Shown here piece after piece: positions 34,852 to 43,864 of a DNA stretch of 64,000 nt (positions within the stretch are counted from its first letter, which is position 1; each line of letters begins with the position of its first letter). The stretch lies in assembly GCF_000711235.1 (NCBI RefSeq), contig NZ_JOMI01000007.1, positions 744,001 through 808,000 on the forward strand. The letters are read 5' to 3'. This stretch comes from Prevotella sp. 10(H). Lineage in GTDB: Bacteria; Bacteroidota; Bacteroidia; Bacteroidales; Dysgonomonadaceae. The notes beneath the pieces are model-generated. The model made no database searches and had not been told where the DNA came from. It was given only the letters and a program-made list of their open reading frames with translations. Position numbers and translations under genes: made by a program.

Positions 34852-35565
34852 ATGATTGAGATTATTCCTGCTATAGACATTATCGACGGAAAATGTGTAC
34901 GCCTGTCTCAAGGCGATTATGATGCTAAAAAAGTTTATAACGAAGACCCGCTGGAGGTTGCCAAGATGTTTGAGGATGCAGGTATACGGCGTCTTCATTT
35001 GGTAGACCTCGACGGAGCAAAAGCACGGCATATTGTCAATCAGGCCGTTTTGGAGAAAATAGCAACGAATACATCTCTTATTATCGATTTTGGTGGTGGT
35101 GTGCAAAGTGATTCCGATTTGGAAATTGCTTTCAATTCGGGTGCGGCAATGGTTACGGGAGGGAGTATAGCTGTGCACGATAAGGAATTATTTACCGGAT
35201 GGATAAAAAAATACAGCAGTGACAAGATCATACTCGGTGCAGACTGTAAAGACCATAAGATAGCAGTATCGGGATGGCAGGAAGCAACATCTGTAGATAT
35301 TCTTCCCTTTATCGACGGTTATATAAAAGAAGGAATATCGAAAGTCGTATGTACCGATATTAGTAAGGATGGTATGCTGCAAGGCCCGTCCATTGAATTG
35401 TATAAAGAGATATTGGCCACTTATCCCGGCCTTTACCTGATAGCAAGCGGTGGTGTAAGTTGCTTTCAGGATATATTGGATTTAGAGGCGGCCGGATTGC
35501 CTGCTGTTATACTAGGAAAGGCTATTTATGAAAATAGAATTACTCTTAAAGAATTGAGCCGATGA
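34852..35565 (+). CDS. hisA: HisA, ProFAR isomerase
   Basis: 237 residues, a TIM barrel. The N-terminal [20 protein letters not shown] carries the catalytic Asp, and [34 protein letters not shown] and [13 protein letters not shown] form the two phosphate-binding halves. It isomerises ProFAR to PRFAR in histidine synthesis. Its stop overlaps the following GNAT gene by 4 bases (ATGA). Confidence 0.93.
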   Translation: MIEIIPAIDIIDGKCVRLSQGDYDAKKVYNEDPLEVAKMFEDAGIRRLHLVDLDGAKARHIVNQAVLEKIATNTSLIIDFGGGVQSDSDLEIAFNSGAAMVTGGSIAVHDKELFTGWIKKYSSDKIILGADCKDHKIAVSGWQEATSVDILPFIDGYIKEGISKVVCTDISKDGMLQGPSIELYKEILATYPGLYLIASGGVSCFQDILDLEAAGLPAVILGKAIYENRITLKELSR

Positions 35566-36122
35566 TTTCGCTAAGATATTCAACCATAGGTGAAAAAAGA
35601 AAAGTATATGAATGGCTTTGCCTTTCAGATACGACTCCTACATTTATGGGCGACCCATATTTCCCTGACCATCCGATCCCTACATGGGAAGAATATCTGG
35701 ATGATTTTGAAGATTTCTATTTTATAGAGGACGAGAAAGAGAAAGGTTCTGTAATGATAATAGAAAACGACGGAGAAGAGGTAGGGTGCGTCTGTCACTC
35801 CAGTTTTCATCTGAAACAGGAATGCGCTGAACTCGATATTTGGATGAAATCGGAAGCTTGCTGTGGAAAAGGTTTTGGGACAACAGCCCTGAAAATGCTA
35901 ATTGAGCATTTACAAGTAGAATTGAGAAAGACGAAATTTATAATTCGTCCGGCAGAGAGAAATATCAGGGCTGTTAAGGCATATGAAAAAGCCGGATTCA
36001 GACGTGTAGTAAATAAAGAGGCCACACACAAAGAATACTATTTATCAGATGATTATCTGAATAAATATGGAGAAGGTGATTATGGCTCTGAGAGTACAGC
36101 AACCATGACTATAGAAATATAA
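35562..36122 (+). CDS. GNAT-family N-acetyltransferase
   Basis: 186 residues. Acetyl-CoA-binding motif A is seen in [20 protein letters not shown], with a following [20 protein letters not shown] that is typical of RimJ/RimL-like GNATs. The N-terminal half is acidic. The acceptor is unknown. It overlaps hisA by 4 bases and precedes hisF by 19, so it is co-expressed with the histidine genes without an obvious role in the pathway. Confidence 0.82.
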   Translation: MISLRYSTIGEKRKVYEWLCLSDTTPTFMGDPYFPDHPIPTWEEYLDDFEDFYFIEDEKEKGSVMIIENDGEEVGCVCHSSFHLKQECAELDIWMKSEACCGKGFGTTALKMLIEHLQVELRKTKFIIRPAERNIRAVKAYEKAGFRRVVNKEATHKEYYLSDDYLNKYGEGDYGSESTATMTIEI

Positions 36123-36141
36123 CTATATAATTTCAGCATCA

Positions 36142-36894
36142 ATGCTAGCAAAAAGAATCATACCCTGTCTCGATGTAAAAGACGGCATGACTGTAAAAGG
36201 AACTAATTTCGTCAACCTACGTGAAGCCGGAGACCCGGTAGAATTGGGTGTGCGCTATAGTGAACAGGGTGCTGACGAGCTTGTATTTCTCGATATTACA
36301 GCAACGCATGAAGAGCGGAAAACATTTACCGAACTTGTAAAGCGTATTGCTGCCAATATAACTATTCCATTTACAATAGGCGGTGGAATTAACGAACTTT
36401 CGGATGTAGACAGGTTACTGAATGCAGGAGCAGATAAAATCTCCGTGAACTCGACCGCTATCAGGAATCCGAAAATAATAGAAGAAATTGCAAAAAACTT
36501 TGGTTCGCAGGTATGTGTTTGTGCCATAGATGCTAACTTTGAGGGTGATAAGTGGATGTGCTACACCAGCGGAGGTCGTAACAAGACGGATAAGGAACTA
36601 TTCTCATGGGCTAAAGAAGCGGAAAATCTGGGGGCAGGCGAAATCCTGTTTACGAGTATGAGCCATGACGGAGTGAAGACCGGATATGCAAACGAAGCAT
36701 TACGTCAATTGTCCGAAACGTTGAACATTCCTATAATAGCTTCCGGAGGCGCCGGCAAAATGGAGCATTTCCGCGATGTATTTGTAGAGGGTAAAGCCGA
36801 TGCGGCACTGGCAGCAAGTGTTTTCCATTTCGGTGAAATAAATATTCAGGATTTAAAGAAATACCTTCAGGTTAATAATATAAATGTTAGATAA
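36142..36894 (+). CDS. hisF: Imidazole glycerol phosphate synthase cyclase subunit HisF
   Basis: 250 residues, a TIM barrel close to HisA. The N-terminal [20 protein letters not shown] holds the catalytic Asp near residue 11; later motifs are [38 protein letters not shown] with the second Asp, and [17 protein letters not shown]. It makes IGP and AICAR with HisH. A heptamer repeat array separates it from hisIE. Confidence 0.94.
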   Translation: MLAKRIIPCLDVKDGMTVKGTNFVNLREAGDPVELGVRYSEQGADELVFLDITATHEERKTFTELVKRIAANITIPFTIGGGINELSDVDRLLNAGADKISVNSTAIRNPKIIEEIAKNFGSQVCVCAIDANFEGDKWMCYTSGGRNKTDKELFSWAKEAENLGAGEILFTSMSHDGVKTGYANEALRQLSETLNIPIIASGGAGKMEHFRDVFVEGKADAALAASVFHFGEINIQDLKKYLQVNNINVR

Positions 36895-36910
36895 TTTTGA
36901 GTCGTAAGTT

Positions 36911-36940
36911 CTCGTAACTCGTAACTCGTAACTCGTAACT
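36911..36940. repeat. Heptamer tandem array before hisIE (CTCGTAA x4.3)
   Basis: Four perfect copies of CTCGTAA plus CT, with an imperfect fifth unit just upstream (GTCGTAA at 36901). The array fills the 50-base hisF-hisIE spacer and ends 4 bases before the hisIE ATG. The same heptamer (as GTAACTC) recurs at 63647-63665 before leuB. Confidence 0.9.
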
Positions 36941-36944
36941 AAAA

Positions 36945-37541
36945 ATGAATCTCGATTTCGAAAAAACAGGCGGTCTGATACCTGCCATTATTCAGGATAA
37001 TGTAACTAATAAAGTTTTGATGCTGGGCTACATGAATCAGGAAGCTCTTGACAAAACTCAGGAAACAGGTAAAGTAACTTTCTATAGCCGGACGAAACAA
37101 CGATTATGGACTAAAGGAGAAGAAAGCGGTAATTTTTTGAATGTAATCAGCATTAAAGAAGATTGTGATAAAGATACGTTACTGATCAAAGTCGATCCAG
37201 TTGGTCCAGTTTGTCATACGGGAGCGGATACCTGTTTTAATGAAGAAAATAAAGAAGATGTCATGTTTTTTAAATATCTTCAACATTTTATAAATAAAAG
37301 GTATCAGGAAATGCCGGGTGGCTCCTATACTACATCATTGTTTCAGTCGGGTGTGAACCGTATGGCACAAAAAGTAGGAGAGGAGGCTCTGGAGTCGGTG
37401 ATTGAAGCATGTAACGGAACGAATGAAAGATTGATTTACGAATCGTCCGATATGCTCTATCATCTCATTGTTTTATTAACTTCTAAGGGATTAAGTATTG
37501 AAGATCTTGCAAAGGAACTTCAGAGAAGACATAAAAAGTAA
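36945..37541 (+). CDS. hisIE: Bifunctional HisIE (PRA-CH / PRA-PH)
   Basis: 198 residues. The HisI cyclohydrolase domain (about 1-105) has MLGYMNQEALDKT, VTFYSRTKQRLWTKGE and the metal-binding DPVGPVCHTGADTCF. The HisE pyrophosphohydrolase domain (about 110-198) has GSYTTSLFQSGVNRMAQKVG, EEALESVIEAC and ESSDMLYHLIVLL. The two catalyse steps 2 and 3 of histidine synthesis. Its ATG lies 4 bases after a heptamer repeat array, so the array may influence translation initiation. Confidence 0.93.
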   Translation: MNLDFEKTGGLIPAIIQDNVTNKVLMLGYMNQEALDKTQETGKVTFYSRTKQRLWTKGEESGNFLNVISIKEDCDKDTLLIKVDPVGPVCHTGADTCFNEENKEDVMFFKYLQHFINKRYQEMPGGSYTTSLFQSGVNRMAQKVGEEALESVIEACNGTNERLIYESSDMLYHLIVLLTSKGLSIEDLAKELQRRHKK

Positions 37542-37593
37542 TTATTAAGTTATGTACGGATTATCTCCGATAGATTATAAAAGCTTATAAATC

Positions 37594-38310
37594 ATGGACA
37601 AAGAGACTAAAGATATAATTGTAAAATACGAGGATGTAGACTTGAGCAGGGATGGTAACCCTATACTCAGCAATATAACTATATCTATCTGTGAAGGTGA
37701 ATTCGTATATCTGATAGGTAAGGTCGGAGCCGGTAAAAGCACATTCTTGAAAAGTCTTTACCATGAAATACCTTTAGAAAAGGGACATGGCCGTATCCTT
37801 GATTACGAATTAGAGAGTATTAAGAAAAAAGATATACCCTATCTGCGCAGAAAAGTAGGAATAGTATTTCAGGATTTCCAATTGCTGATAGACCGGACTG
37901 CTGCCAAGAATCTCGAATTTGTACTTCGGGCTACAGGTTGGAATAACAAGGGACTTATCGATAACCGTATCGAAGAGGTGCTTGCACAAGTAGGCATGCA
38001 AAGCAAAGGCTATAAAATGCCGCACGAATTATCAGGCGGAGAGCAGCAACGTATTGTTATTGCCCGAGCATTACTGAACTCTCCGGAAATAATACTGGCC
38101 GATGAACCAACGGGCAACCTCGACCCGGAAACAGGAAACCAGATTGTACAGCTTCTACATACTATCTCGGAGAACGGAACGGCTGTTATTATGTCTACTC
38201 ATAATTATGCAGTAGTTCAACGATATCCGGGCCGGATTATCAAATGCGAAGACGGCTATCTTAAGGATGTGAAAATGGGGACTCCTGTACAACATTCGCA
38301 AGGTAATTGA
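37594..38310 (+). CDS. ftsE: FtsE-like ABC ATP-binding protein
   Basis: 238 residues. Walker A is [20 protein letters not shown], the Q-loop [19 protein letters not shown], the signature [16 protein letters not shown], Walker [17 protein letters not shown] and the switch His STHNYAVV. The Q-loop text and DPETG match cell-division FtsE proteins. It would pair with the permease FtsX, which is not adjacent here. It acts at the inner face of the cytoplasmic membrane to control peptidoglycan hydrolases. It sits between hisIE and a GNAT gene. Confidence 0.85.
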   Translation: MDKETKDIIVKYEDVDLSRDGNPILSNITISICEGEFVYLIGKVGAGKSTFLKSLYHEIPLEKGHGRILDYELESIKKKDIPYLRRKVGIVFQDFQLLIDRTAAKNLEFVLRATGWNNKGLIDNRIEEVLAQVGMQSKGYKMPHELSGGEQQRIVIARALLNSPEIILADEPTGNLDPETGNQIVQLLHTISENGTAVIMSTHNYAVVQRYPGRIIKCEDGYLKDVKMGTPVQHSQGN

Positions 38311-38329
38311 TTGAAATAAAAGGACAGGA

Positions 38330-38860
38330 ATGGAAATAAGGAAGCTGAACCTCGATGATAGCCACGAATTAACATTCGTGGAGAATCTTTATATAGAATC
38401 TTTTCCATTGAGTGAACGGCGTCCTGTGGGTAAAATGCTTGATTTATATAGAGGAGACAGCCCTTTTTACATAGTTGTTACAATCGAAGATGATCAGATA
38501 GTAGGTTTTCTTACTTATTGGGATCTGGATGACTTTATTTTTGCAGAACATTTTGCTATTTCTGCCGAGTATAGGAATGGAGGATATGGAAGGAAAGTAA
38601 TGGATTTGTTCCTGAAGGATATGACAAAGCCGATTATTCTGGAAGTGGAACTTCCAACGACTATTCTTTCAGAACGTAGGATTGGCTTCTATCAGCGCAT
38701 TGGCTTTAAGTTATGGGAAAATGTACAATACCAGCAACCTGCATACCTGGATGACGGCATTGCTATTCCAATGAAACTGATGACCTACGGTGATATGAAT
38801 GTAGAAAAGGATATCATAGATATAAGGAGCAGAATATACGGTGTAGTATATAATTGTTGA
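38330..38860 (+). CDS. GNAT-family N-acetyltransferase
   Basis: 176 residues. GNAT motifs are a strand VVTIEDDQIVGFLTYWDLDD, then EHFAISAEYRNGGYGRKVMD (acetyl-CoA-binding loop, degenerate as RNGGYG) and RRIGFYQRIGFKLWEN. The acceptor is unknown. It is the last gene of the VanZ-his run and is followed by a strong terminator 24 bases later. Confidence 0.8.
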   Translation: MEIRKLNLDDSHELTFVENLYIESFPLSERRPVGKMLDLYRGDSPFYIVVTIEDDQIVGFLTYWDLDDFIFAEHFAISAEYRNGGYGRKVMDLFLKDMTKPIILEVELPTTILSERRIGFYQRIGFKLWENVQYQQPAYLDDGIAIPMKLMTYGDMNVEKDIIDIRSRIYGVVYNC

Positions 38861-38883
38861 TTTATAATCTGTTTACAATAAAC

Positions 38884-38917
38884 AAAAAGGCTCAGTTAAA
38901 AGCTGAGCCTTTTTTTA
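38884..38917. terminator. Bidirectional terminator between convergent genes
   Basis: AAAAAGGCTCAG (38884-38895) pairs with CTGAGCCTTTTT (38903-38914) around a 7-base loop, followed by further T. It ends both the rightward GNAT transcript and the leftward OmpA/TPR lipoprotein transcript. Confidence 0.85.
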
Positions 38918-38936
38918 TATGTATATTCTTCTTTAC

Positions 38937-40637
38937 TTATCTCATCAGCATATTTTTAACATCCGAGTTTGTAAGGAACTTAGCAAATTCGATGTCATTA
39001 GCCACTTCAGAAGTAGGAAGTCCTTTATCTAAAGCTGAACGCAGATTACCAACTACACCTGATGTGTTATTAGTTCTTGCAGCTACGATAGCAGCCAGAT
39101 AATAAGTTGTAGCATCTTTATTAGCTACTCCGTCGAGTGTTTGCTGAGCCTTGTTGTAATTCTTAGTCAGAATCTGAGCAAGGGCTGCATTATTGGTTTT
39201 TGCATTTCCGAACGATTGTACAGCTCTGTTGTAGTCACCCTTCTGGATGTAAAGCAATCCAAGCGCTTCGCCTAGAGAACTGGCTCCGGATGCATTACCC
39301 AGCAATTGTTCTGCTTTAGTCAGGTTACCGTCAGCCATTGATAATAATGCCTGATTCATATTTGCTTCAGGTGCTCTTGAAGAAACCTGGGCAGCTCTGT
39401 TGAACGCCTGAATAGCTTTGCTGTTCTGTCCGCTACTGTAATAGTAAGCGCCTAAGTTATTCCAGCCACGATAGTCGTTAGGGAATTTCTGTGTTACATG
39501 AGTATATACTTTTTCTTTAGAAACTCCGTCCAGATTAGCTGCATATAACAGTTCTTCTACTGTGAGGCCAGCCATATCGGAAGTCGCTGCTCTTTTCAGT
39601 TCTTCATCAGTCTTACCTATTACTTCAACATTAGCGATCAGACGTGAACGACGAAGTTTTGGAAGGATTGTTTCTGCAAGATCGGAATATACAGCAGAGA
39701 TGTTCTTGATTTCTCTTTCTCTCGTTTCCGTATCAGGATACATAGATAATACTCTCAATACGATATCCTTATCCTGCAGGCTTGATGCCTGTACCAGTTT
39801 CTGGAAGCCTTCCCAGTCCTGAGCTGTATATTTAGCATTGATTTCTGTATCGATGTTTTGTTTCTTGAATTCTTTTGACAGATAGTTAGTGGTATTTGCC
39901 TCACGTTTTTCCGCCAGTTTTTCATTCAGTTCGTAACCTCCGTCAGGTGATGCATAAGCAGATACTTCTACATTTACATTTTTACGATTGTTAGAGTCAG
40001 CTTCTTTTACAAGGTCTTTCCATGCAGCCAGATTGTTTGAGTTTAACTCACTCGAGCGTAACTCAGCTTGCTGAATGAGGAACATGATGTCAGCATCGTA
40101 AGCTTCTTTGATAATGCGTTGGAAAGCATCAGGGGCTACAGCAGGGGTAGTTGTGGCAGCACTTGCTAAAGCTTGTGTGGCTACAACACCGTCAGCTATT
40201 TTTACATCAGGAAAACTAGGGATAGTTTTGCCACTTTTCATAAACTCAAATCTGAGGAATAGTTCAGATTTCTTCATTGCCGGAGTGTAATCGAATTCCG
40301 AGCGTAAAGTGATTGCGCTTCCGCTTTCATAATTTACTACCGTACCGTTTCCGGCTACTTTCTCACCCTGATAAGTGTAAGAAGTACCAAGTGCCTCTCC
40401 GTTGCTGTATTTCAATACAGGAGTAACAACAATGGTTGTGTTTTTGTCGAACCATTTGGCTGGGAATCTTCCGCTTATGGTTACCGGAACTTTTGTTCCT
40501 ACCAGTTCAAGGGGAGAAGGGTTTGTTGTAAATAAAGAGTTGGCCAACGGGGTCATCGTCTTTTTGCTACAAGATGTTGCTAATATAGCAACGATAGTAA
40601 CTAATGAAAATAATAGCTGTAATTTCTGCCTTTTCAT
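38937..40637 (-). CDS. Lipoprotein with OmpA-like and TPR domains
   Basis: 566 residues with a lipobox (AILATSC). An N-terminal beta domain (about 30-150) is followed by an OmpA-like peptidoglycan-binding segment (about 205-290: NVNVEVSAYASPDGGYELNE, KLAEKREANTTNYL). TPR repeats follow (about 370-550: YRGWNNLGAYYYSSGQNSKA, IQAFNRAAQVSSRAPEANMN, YNRAVQSFGNAKTNN). The SPDG and KLAEKRA-type motif is typical of OmpA C-terminal domains, though inside the protein here. It likely anchors the outer membrane to peptidoglycan and scaffolds partners. Similar proteins are widespread in Bacteroidales. It is a single-gene unit. Confidence 0.8.
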   Translation of the reverse strand: MKRQKLQLLFSLVTIVAILATSCSKKTMTPLANSLFTTNPSPLELVGTKVPVTISGRFPAKWFDKNTTIVVTPVLKYSNGEALGTSYTYQGEKVAGNGTVVNYESGSAITLRSEFDYTPAMKKSELFLRFEFMKSGKTIPSFPDVKIADGVVATQALASAATTTPAVAPDAFQRIIKEAYDADIMFLIQQAELRSSELNSNNLAAWKDLVKEADSNNRKNVNVEVSAYASPDGGYELNEKLAEKREANTTNYLSKEFKKQNIDTEINAKYTAQDWEGFQKLVQASSLQDKDIVLRVLSMYPDTETREREIKNISAVYSDLAETILPKLRRSRLIANVEVIGKTDEELKRAATSDMAGLTVEELLYAANLDGVSKEKVYTHVTQKFPNDYRGWNNLGAYYYSSGQNSKAIQAFNRAAQVSSRAPEANMNQALLSMADGNLTKAEQLLGNASGASSLGEALGLLYIQKGDYNRAVQSFGNAKTNNAALAQILTKNYNKAQQTLDGVANKDATTYYLAAIVAARTNNTSGVVGNLRSALDKGLPTSEVANDIEFAKFLTNSDVKNMLMR

Positions 40638-40694
40638 AGCTTCTTTAAAAATTTTTTGATTTTTATATTAATATAGACATTTCTTACTTTCATG

Positions 40695-40702
40695 CAAATC
40701 TA
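40695..40702 (-). promoter_or_regulatory. Bacteroidota -7 element for the OmpA/TPR lipoprotein
   Basis: On the minus strand TAGATTTG matches TAnnTTTG, about 58 bases before the ATG; the -33 region is weak. Confidence 0.4.
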
Positions 40703-40772
40703 CCTTTTTTCTTTTTGAATAGAAAAAGTCTATATGTGATTTATAGGTATAAAAAAAGAGTTTTAATGTTTT

Positions 40773-41636
40773 TTAATCTTTAATCATCTTAATACTTGTA
40801 ACAGAGGGTACATAAATTCCGTTTTGGCGGAAAGTGGCGTACACTTTTTCATTCAGGTCGACATTAACACTTCCATAATTACTACTTTTTACCCATACTC
40901 TGATAGTCACATCTACCGAGCCGTTGCTTAAAGAGGTCACTCCAATAAAAGGTGCTGGCGTATCCAATATAAGGTTATTGCTTTTTATTACCGATTTCAG
41001 GATATACTTTATGCTGTCTATATCTGCGCCATAGCCGATTGAGAATGTTATGTCGATACGTCTTTCTTGCTGCTTCGAGTAATTTGTGATGCTCCCGGTT
41101 GACAGCGGTCCGTTTGGTATATATATGGTTGTATTATCACCTGTTAATAATACGGTGTATAATATTCCTATAGATTGTACTGTACCGTCCATTCCCTGAG
41201 CTACTATCCTGTCGCCCAACCTGAACGGCTTGTTAATGAGTATCATTACACCGCCGGCAAAATTTGACAGGTTGTCTTTCATGGCCATGCCTACAGCCAG
41301 ACCTGCAGCAGCGAGAATCGCGGCAAAAGATGTTGTCGACACGCCGAGTATATTTACAATCATCAGGAATAAGACAATCTGAAATGTAATGTTGGCAAGA
41401 CTGTCGAGAAAGCTTTTTACTGTACCTTCTACGTTGCGCCGATCGAGGAAACGGTCAATAAATTTCCTCAACCATTTGATTAGCCATCGTCCGATAATAA
41501 AAACGATAGTGGCTGCTATTATTTTCAATCCGAAAGAGACGGCGTAATCGAAAAGCTTACCGAGTAAACTGTCTAAAGAAGAAATAGATAACTCTGCTTC
41601 TTGGAGGGTATTTCCTGGGATAATATCTAAAAACAT
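40773..41636 (-). CDS. MscS-family small-conductance mechanosensitive channel
   Basis: 287 residues, the length of E. coli MscS. Three membrane helices are seen (about 33-52, 75-97 and the pore helix 105-135). The pore helix contains the Gly/Ala pattern AAILAAAGLAVGMAMKDNLS, followed by the beta domain (GGVMILINKPFRLGDRIVA, VLLTGDNTTIYIPNGPLSTG). The C-terminal alpha/beta cap ends PSVTSIKM. It opens on membrane tension to release solutes in hypo-osmotic shock. It sits in the cytoplasmic membrane and is a single-gene unit. Confidence 0.9.
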   Translation of the reverse strand: MFLDIIPGNTLQEAELSISSLDSLLGKLFDYAVSFGLKIIAATIVFIIGRWLIKWLRKFIDRFLDRRNVEGTVKSFLDSLANITFQIVLFLMIVNILGVSTTSFAAILAAAGLAVGMAMKDNLSNFAGGVMILINKPFRLGDRIVAQGMDGTVQSIGILYTVLLTGDNTTIYIPNGPLSTGSITNYSKQQERRIDITFSIGYGADIDSIKYILKSVIKSNNLILDTPAPFIGVTSLSNGSVDVTIRVWVKSSNYGSVNVDLNEKVYATFRQNGIYVPSVTSIKMIKD

Positions 41637-41751
41637 ACTCTTTTATTTTATACCAAAATTAACAATATTTTTTAGATAGATTATGTTAACCGTTAAATAA
41701 GAAGATAATTGCAGTATTTAACTTTTTCAAGAAAAAATCAACATAAATCAC

Positions 41752-41759
41752 TATATTTG
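41752..41759 (+). promoter_or_regulatory. Bacteroidota -7 element for the two-component operon
   Basis: TATATTTG is an exact TAnnTTTG match, 46 bases before the response regulator ATG. Confidence 0.45.
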
Positions 41760-41805
41760 GAAATAAGAAAAGTCCGTATTTTAATCTCTAAACGATCGCG
41801 AAAGT

Positions 41806-42480
41806 ATGAAAATTCTTATAATCGAAGATGAATACGAAATACTCAGGTCGGTAGAATCCTTTTTGATATCGGAAGGTTATATTGTAGAAAAAGCTACCGA
41901 TTATGCATCAGGTATTGAAAAAGTACTGATGTATGAATATGATTGTATACTACTCGATATTTCTTTACCCGGTGGCAGCGGATTGAGAATACTGGAGGAG
42001 ATGAAGAAGGCGGGGCTGAGCGGAAACACTATTATTATTTCTGCTAAAAATTCACTGGAAGATAAAATAACCGGACTCGATTTGGGGGCTGACGATTATT
42101 TAACCAAGCCTTTTCATCTGGCGGAGCTACATGCCCGTATCAAGGCAGTGCTGCGCCGGAAGCAGCAGGGAGGTAATGAAATACTGAAATTGGGAAGTCT
42201 GAGTATAGATTTTAATAAACATGTAGTGTATATCGCGGAAAAGGAGTTGAAACTCAATCGCAAAGAATTTGATATCCTGAGTTTTTTTGCTGTCAACGCC
42301 AATAAGCTTATAACCAAAGAAGTGTTGGCAGAGCATGTCTGGGGAGATAACATAGATGCGGCAGACAATTTCGATTTTGTGTATGCGCAGATGAAGAATC
42401 TTCGCAAAAAACTGAAAGACAACGATGCCGGAGTAATTATTGAAAATGTATACGGGGTCGGTTATAAAATGATAGTATGA
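41806..42480 (+). CDS. OmpR/PhoB-type response regulator
   Basis: 224 residues. The receiver domain (about 1-115) has IIEDEYEIL acids, the phosphorylated Asp in CILLDISLPGGSGLRIL, and the Lys in DYLTKPFHLAELHARI. A winged-helix DNA-binding domain (about 128-224) follows: NRKEFDILSFFAVNANKLIT, LAEHVWGDNIDAADNFDFV and VYGVGYKM. Its TGA overlaps the kinase ATG by 4 bases. Its partner is the adjacent kinase. Two PepSY-like exported protein genes follow and are the likely targets. Confidence 0.93.
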   Translation: MKILIIEDEYEILRSVESFLISEGYIVEKATDYASGIEKVLMYEYDCILLDISLPGGSGLRILEEMKKAGLSGNTIIISAKNSLEDKITGLDLGADDYLTKPFHLAELHARIKAVLRRKQQGGNEILKLGSLSIDFNKHVVYIAEKELKLNRKEFDILSFFAVNANKLITKEVLAEHVWGDNIDAADNFDFVYAQMKNLRKKLKDNDAGVIIENVYGVGYKMIV

Positions 42481-43751
42481 AACTGGAAAGCCATATTACA
42501 ATCAGATTGTCGGGTATATTTATAATAACCCTGTTTGCTTGGTCGTTGATATATTTCTATCTGCAGATGACAGAAATTCACGACGGAATAGACGAGGGTC
42601 TTAATAACCTCAAGCAGGAGTTTGTGTATAAGGCAAATCGTTCTCCCGGCTTTGTTACCGATATGGAAAAGCATAATCCGTTGAATATAATTATTAAAAA
42701 AATAAGCTATGAGCAAGCCCGTGACTTTAAAGAAATATATTCCAATACCAAAGTTTATTTTACTACCGAAGAGGAAGAGGAAGAAGTGCGTATGCTCACT
42801 ACTGCTTTTTTCTGCGAGCAGGACAATCAGTACTATCAGGTAAAATTCTTTACATCGACTGTAGAAAGCGAGGATTTGATAAAAAATATGATTTACCTTT
42901 TATTGGCTTTGTGGATTTGTCTTGCAATAGCAATTGCTGTTGTAATCAAAGTGGTTATTAATAAAAGCAACCGTCCGTTTTATCAGCTTTTAGATAATCT
43001 TAAAGGATTCAGACTTGATAATACAAAGATGATTGAGTTGCCTGACACCAATATAACCGAATATACAGAGCTTAATGCATCGGTTAAAAGTCTGCTCGAA
43101 GAAAACATAAATGCCTTCACTGAGCAAAAGAACTTTATAGAAAACGCTTCGCATGAAATACAAACACCGTTGACAATAGTGATAAGCAAGATCGAGCTAC
43201 TGATGGCAAAGGAAGATATTACAAAGAGTCAGATCGAAGAGTTGAATGCCATTCTTAACAGCCTCAACCGGATGAAGCGTCTGAACAGCAGTTTACTCTT
43301 ACTTTCGAAAATACGGAACAAACAATTTGCTGATAGCGAGCACGTAAACCTTAGGTATATATTTGAGGACGTGCTCAGCAACTTTAGCGACATTATCGAT
43401 CATAAGAATATTACCGTATCTATAAGGAAAAACAATGATACTATAGCGCAGATGAATAAGGATCTGGCATATATTTTGGCTAATAATCTGATTAAAAATG
43501 CTGTTTCATATAATTTAAAAGGAGGCAACATAGAGATCGTGTTCGATACAGATTCATTGACAATTGCGAATGACGGTAATAATATAAATCTGGATTTAGA
43601 TATTTTCGAACGTTATGTATCTGCTACAGGAAATTCAAAATCTACCGGACTGGGATTGTCGATTGTTAAATCTATCGCCAATATTTATAACTTCCATATT
43701 ACATATCAGTACAAAGAGAAAAAACATCACATCCTTTTGCAGTTTAATTAA
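42477..43751 (+). CDS. Sensor histidine kinase
   Basis: 424 residues. Two membrane helices (about 10-28 and 139-160) bound a periplasmic sensor region of about 110 residues. The H-box is FIENASHEIQTPLTIVISKI, with dimerisation helices after it. The ATP-binding domain shows LANNLIKNAVSYN (N box), LTIANDGNNI (G1) and STGLGLSIVKSIANIY (G2). It phosphorylates the overlapping OmpR-type regulator. Kinase-regulator pairs next to PepSY-like exported proteins recur in Bacteroidota, where the ligand is not well defined. Confidence 0.92.
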   Translation: MKLESHITIRLSGIFIITLFAWSLIYFYLQMTEIHDGIDEGLNNLKQEFVYKANRSPGFVTDMEKHNPLNIIIKKISYEQARDFKEIYSNTKVYFTTEEEEEEVRMLTTAFFCEQDNQYYQVKFFTSTVESEDLIKNMIYLLLALWICLAIAIAVVIKVVINKSNRPFYQLLDNLKGFRLDNTKMIELPDTNITEYTELNASVKSLLEENINAFTEQKNFIENASHEIQTPLTIVISKIELLMAKEDITKSQIEELNAILNSLNRMKRLNSSLLLLSKIRNKQFADSEHVNLRYIFEDVLSNFSDIIDHKNITVSIRKNNDTIAQMNKDLAYILANNLIKNAVSYNLKGGNIEIVFDTDSLTIANDGNNINLDLDIFERYVSATGNSKSTGLGLSIVKSIANIYNFHITYQYKEKKHHILLQFN

Positions 43752-43792
43752 TTGAATTTTAACAAAAGTTTGCTTATAAACTTTAACTTTTC

Positions 43793-43832
43793 CCAAATCT
43801 TTTCAGATTTGGCAGCTCATATTTGTACTATA
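43793..43832 (+). promoter_or_regulatory. Palindrome overlapping candidate promoter of the PepSY-like genes
   Basis: CCAAATCT and AGATTTGG (43793-43800, 43805-43812) form a perfect inverted repeat around TTTC. The right arm holds TTTG, which lies 17 bases before a near-consensus TATATTTT. A site of this form over the -33 box could be an operator, possibly for the adjacent response regulator. Confidence 0.4.
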
Positions 43833-43864
43833 TTTTTTGGAACACCTGATAATATTATAAAATT

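Noticed and set aside
36901-36944. CRISPR array
   Set aside because: The repeats are 7 bases with no spacers and no cas genes nearby; it is a simple tandem array.
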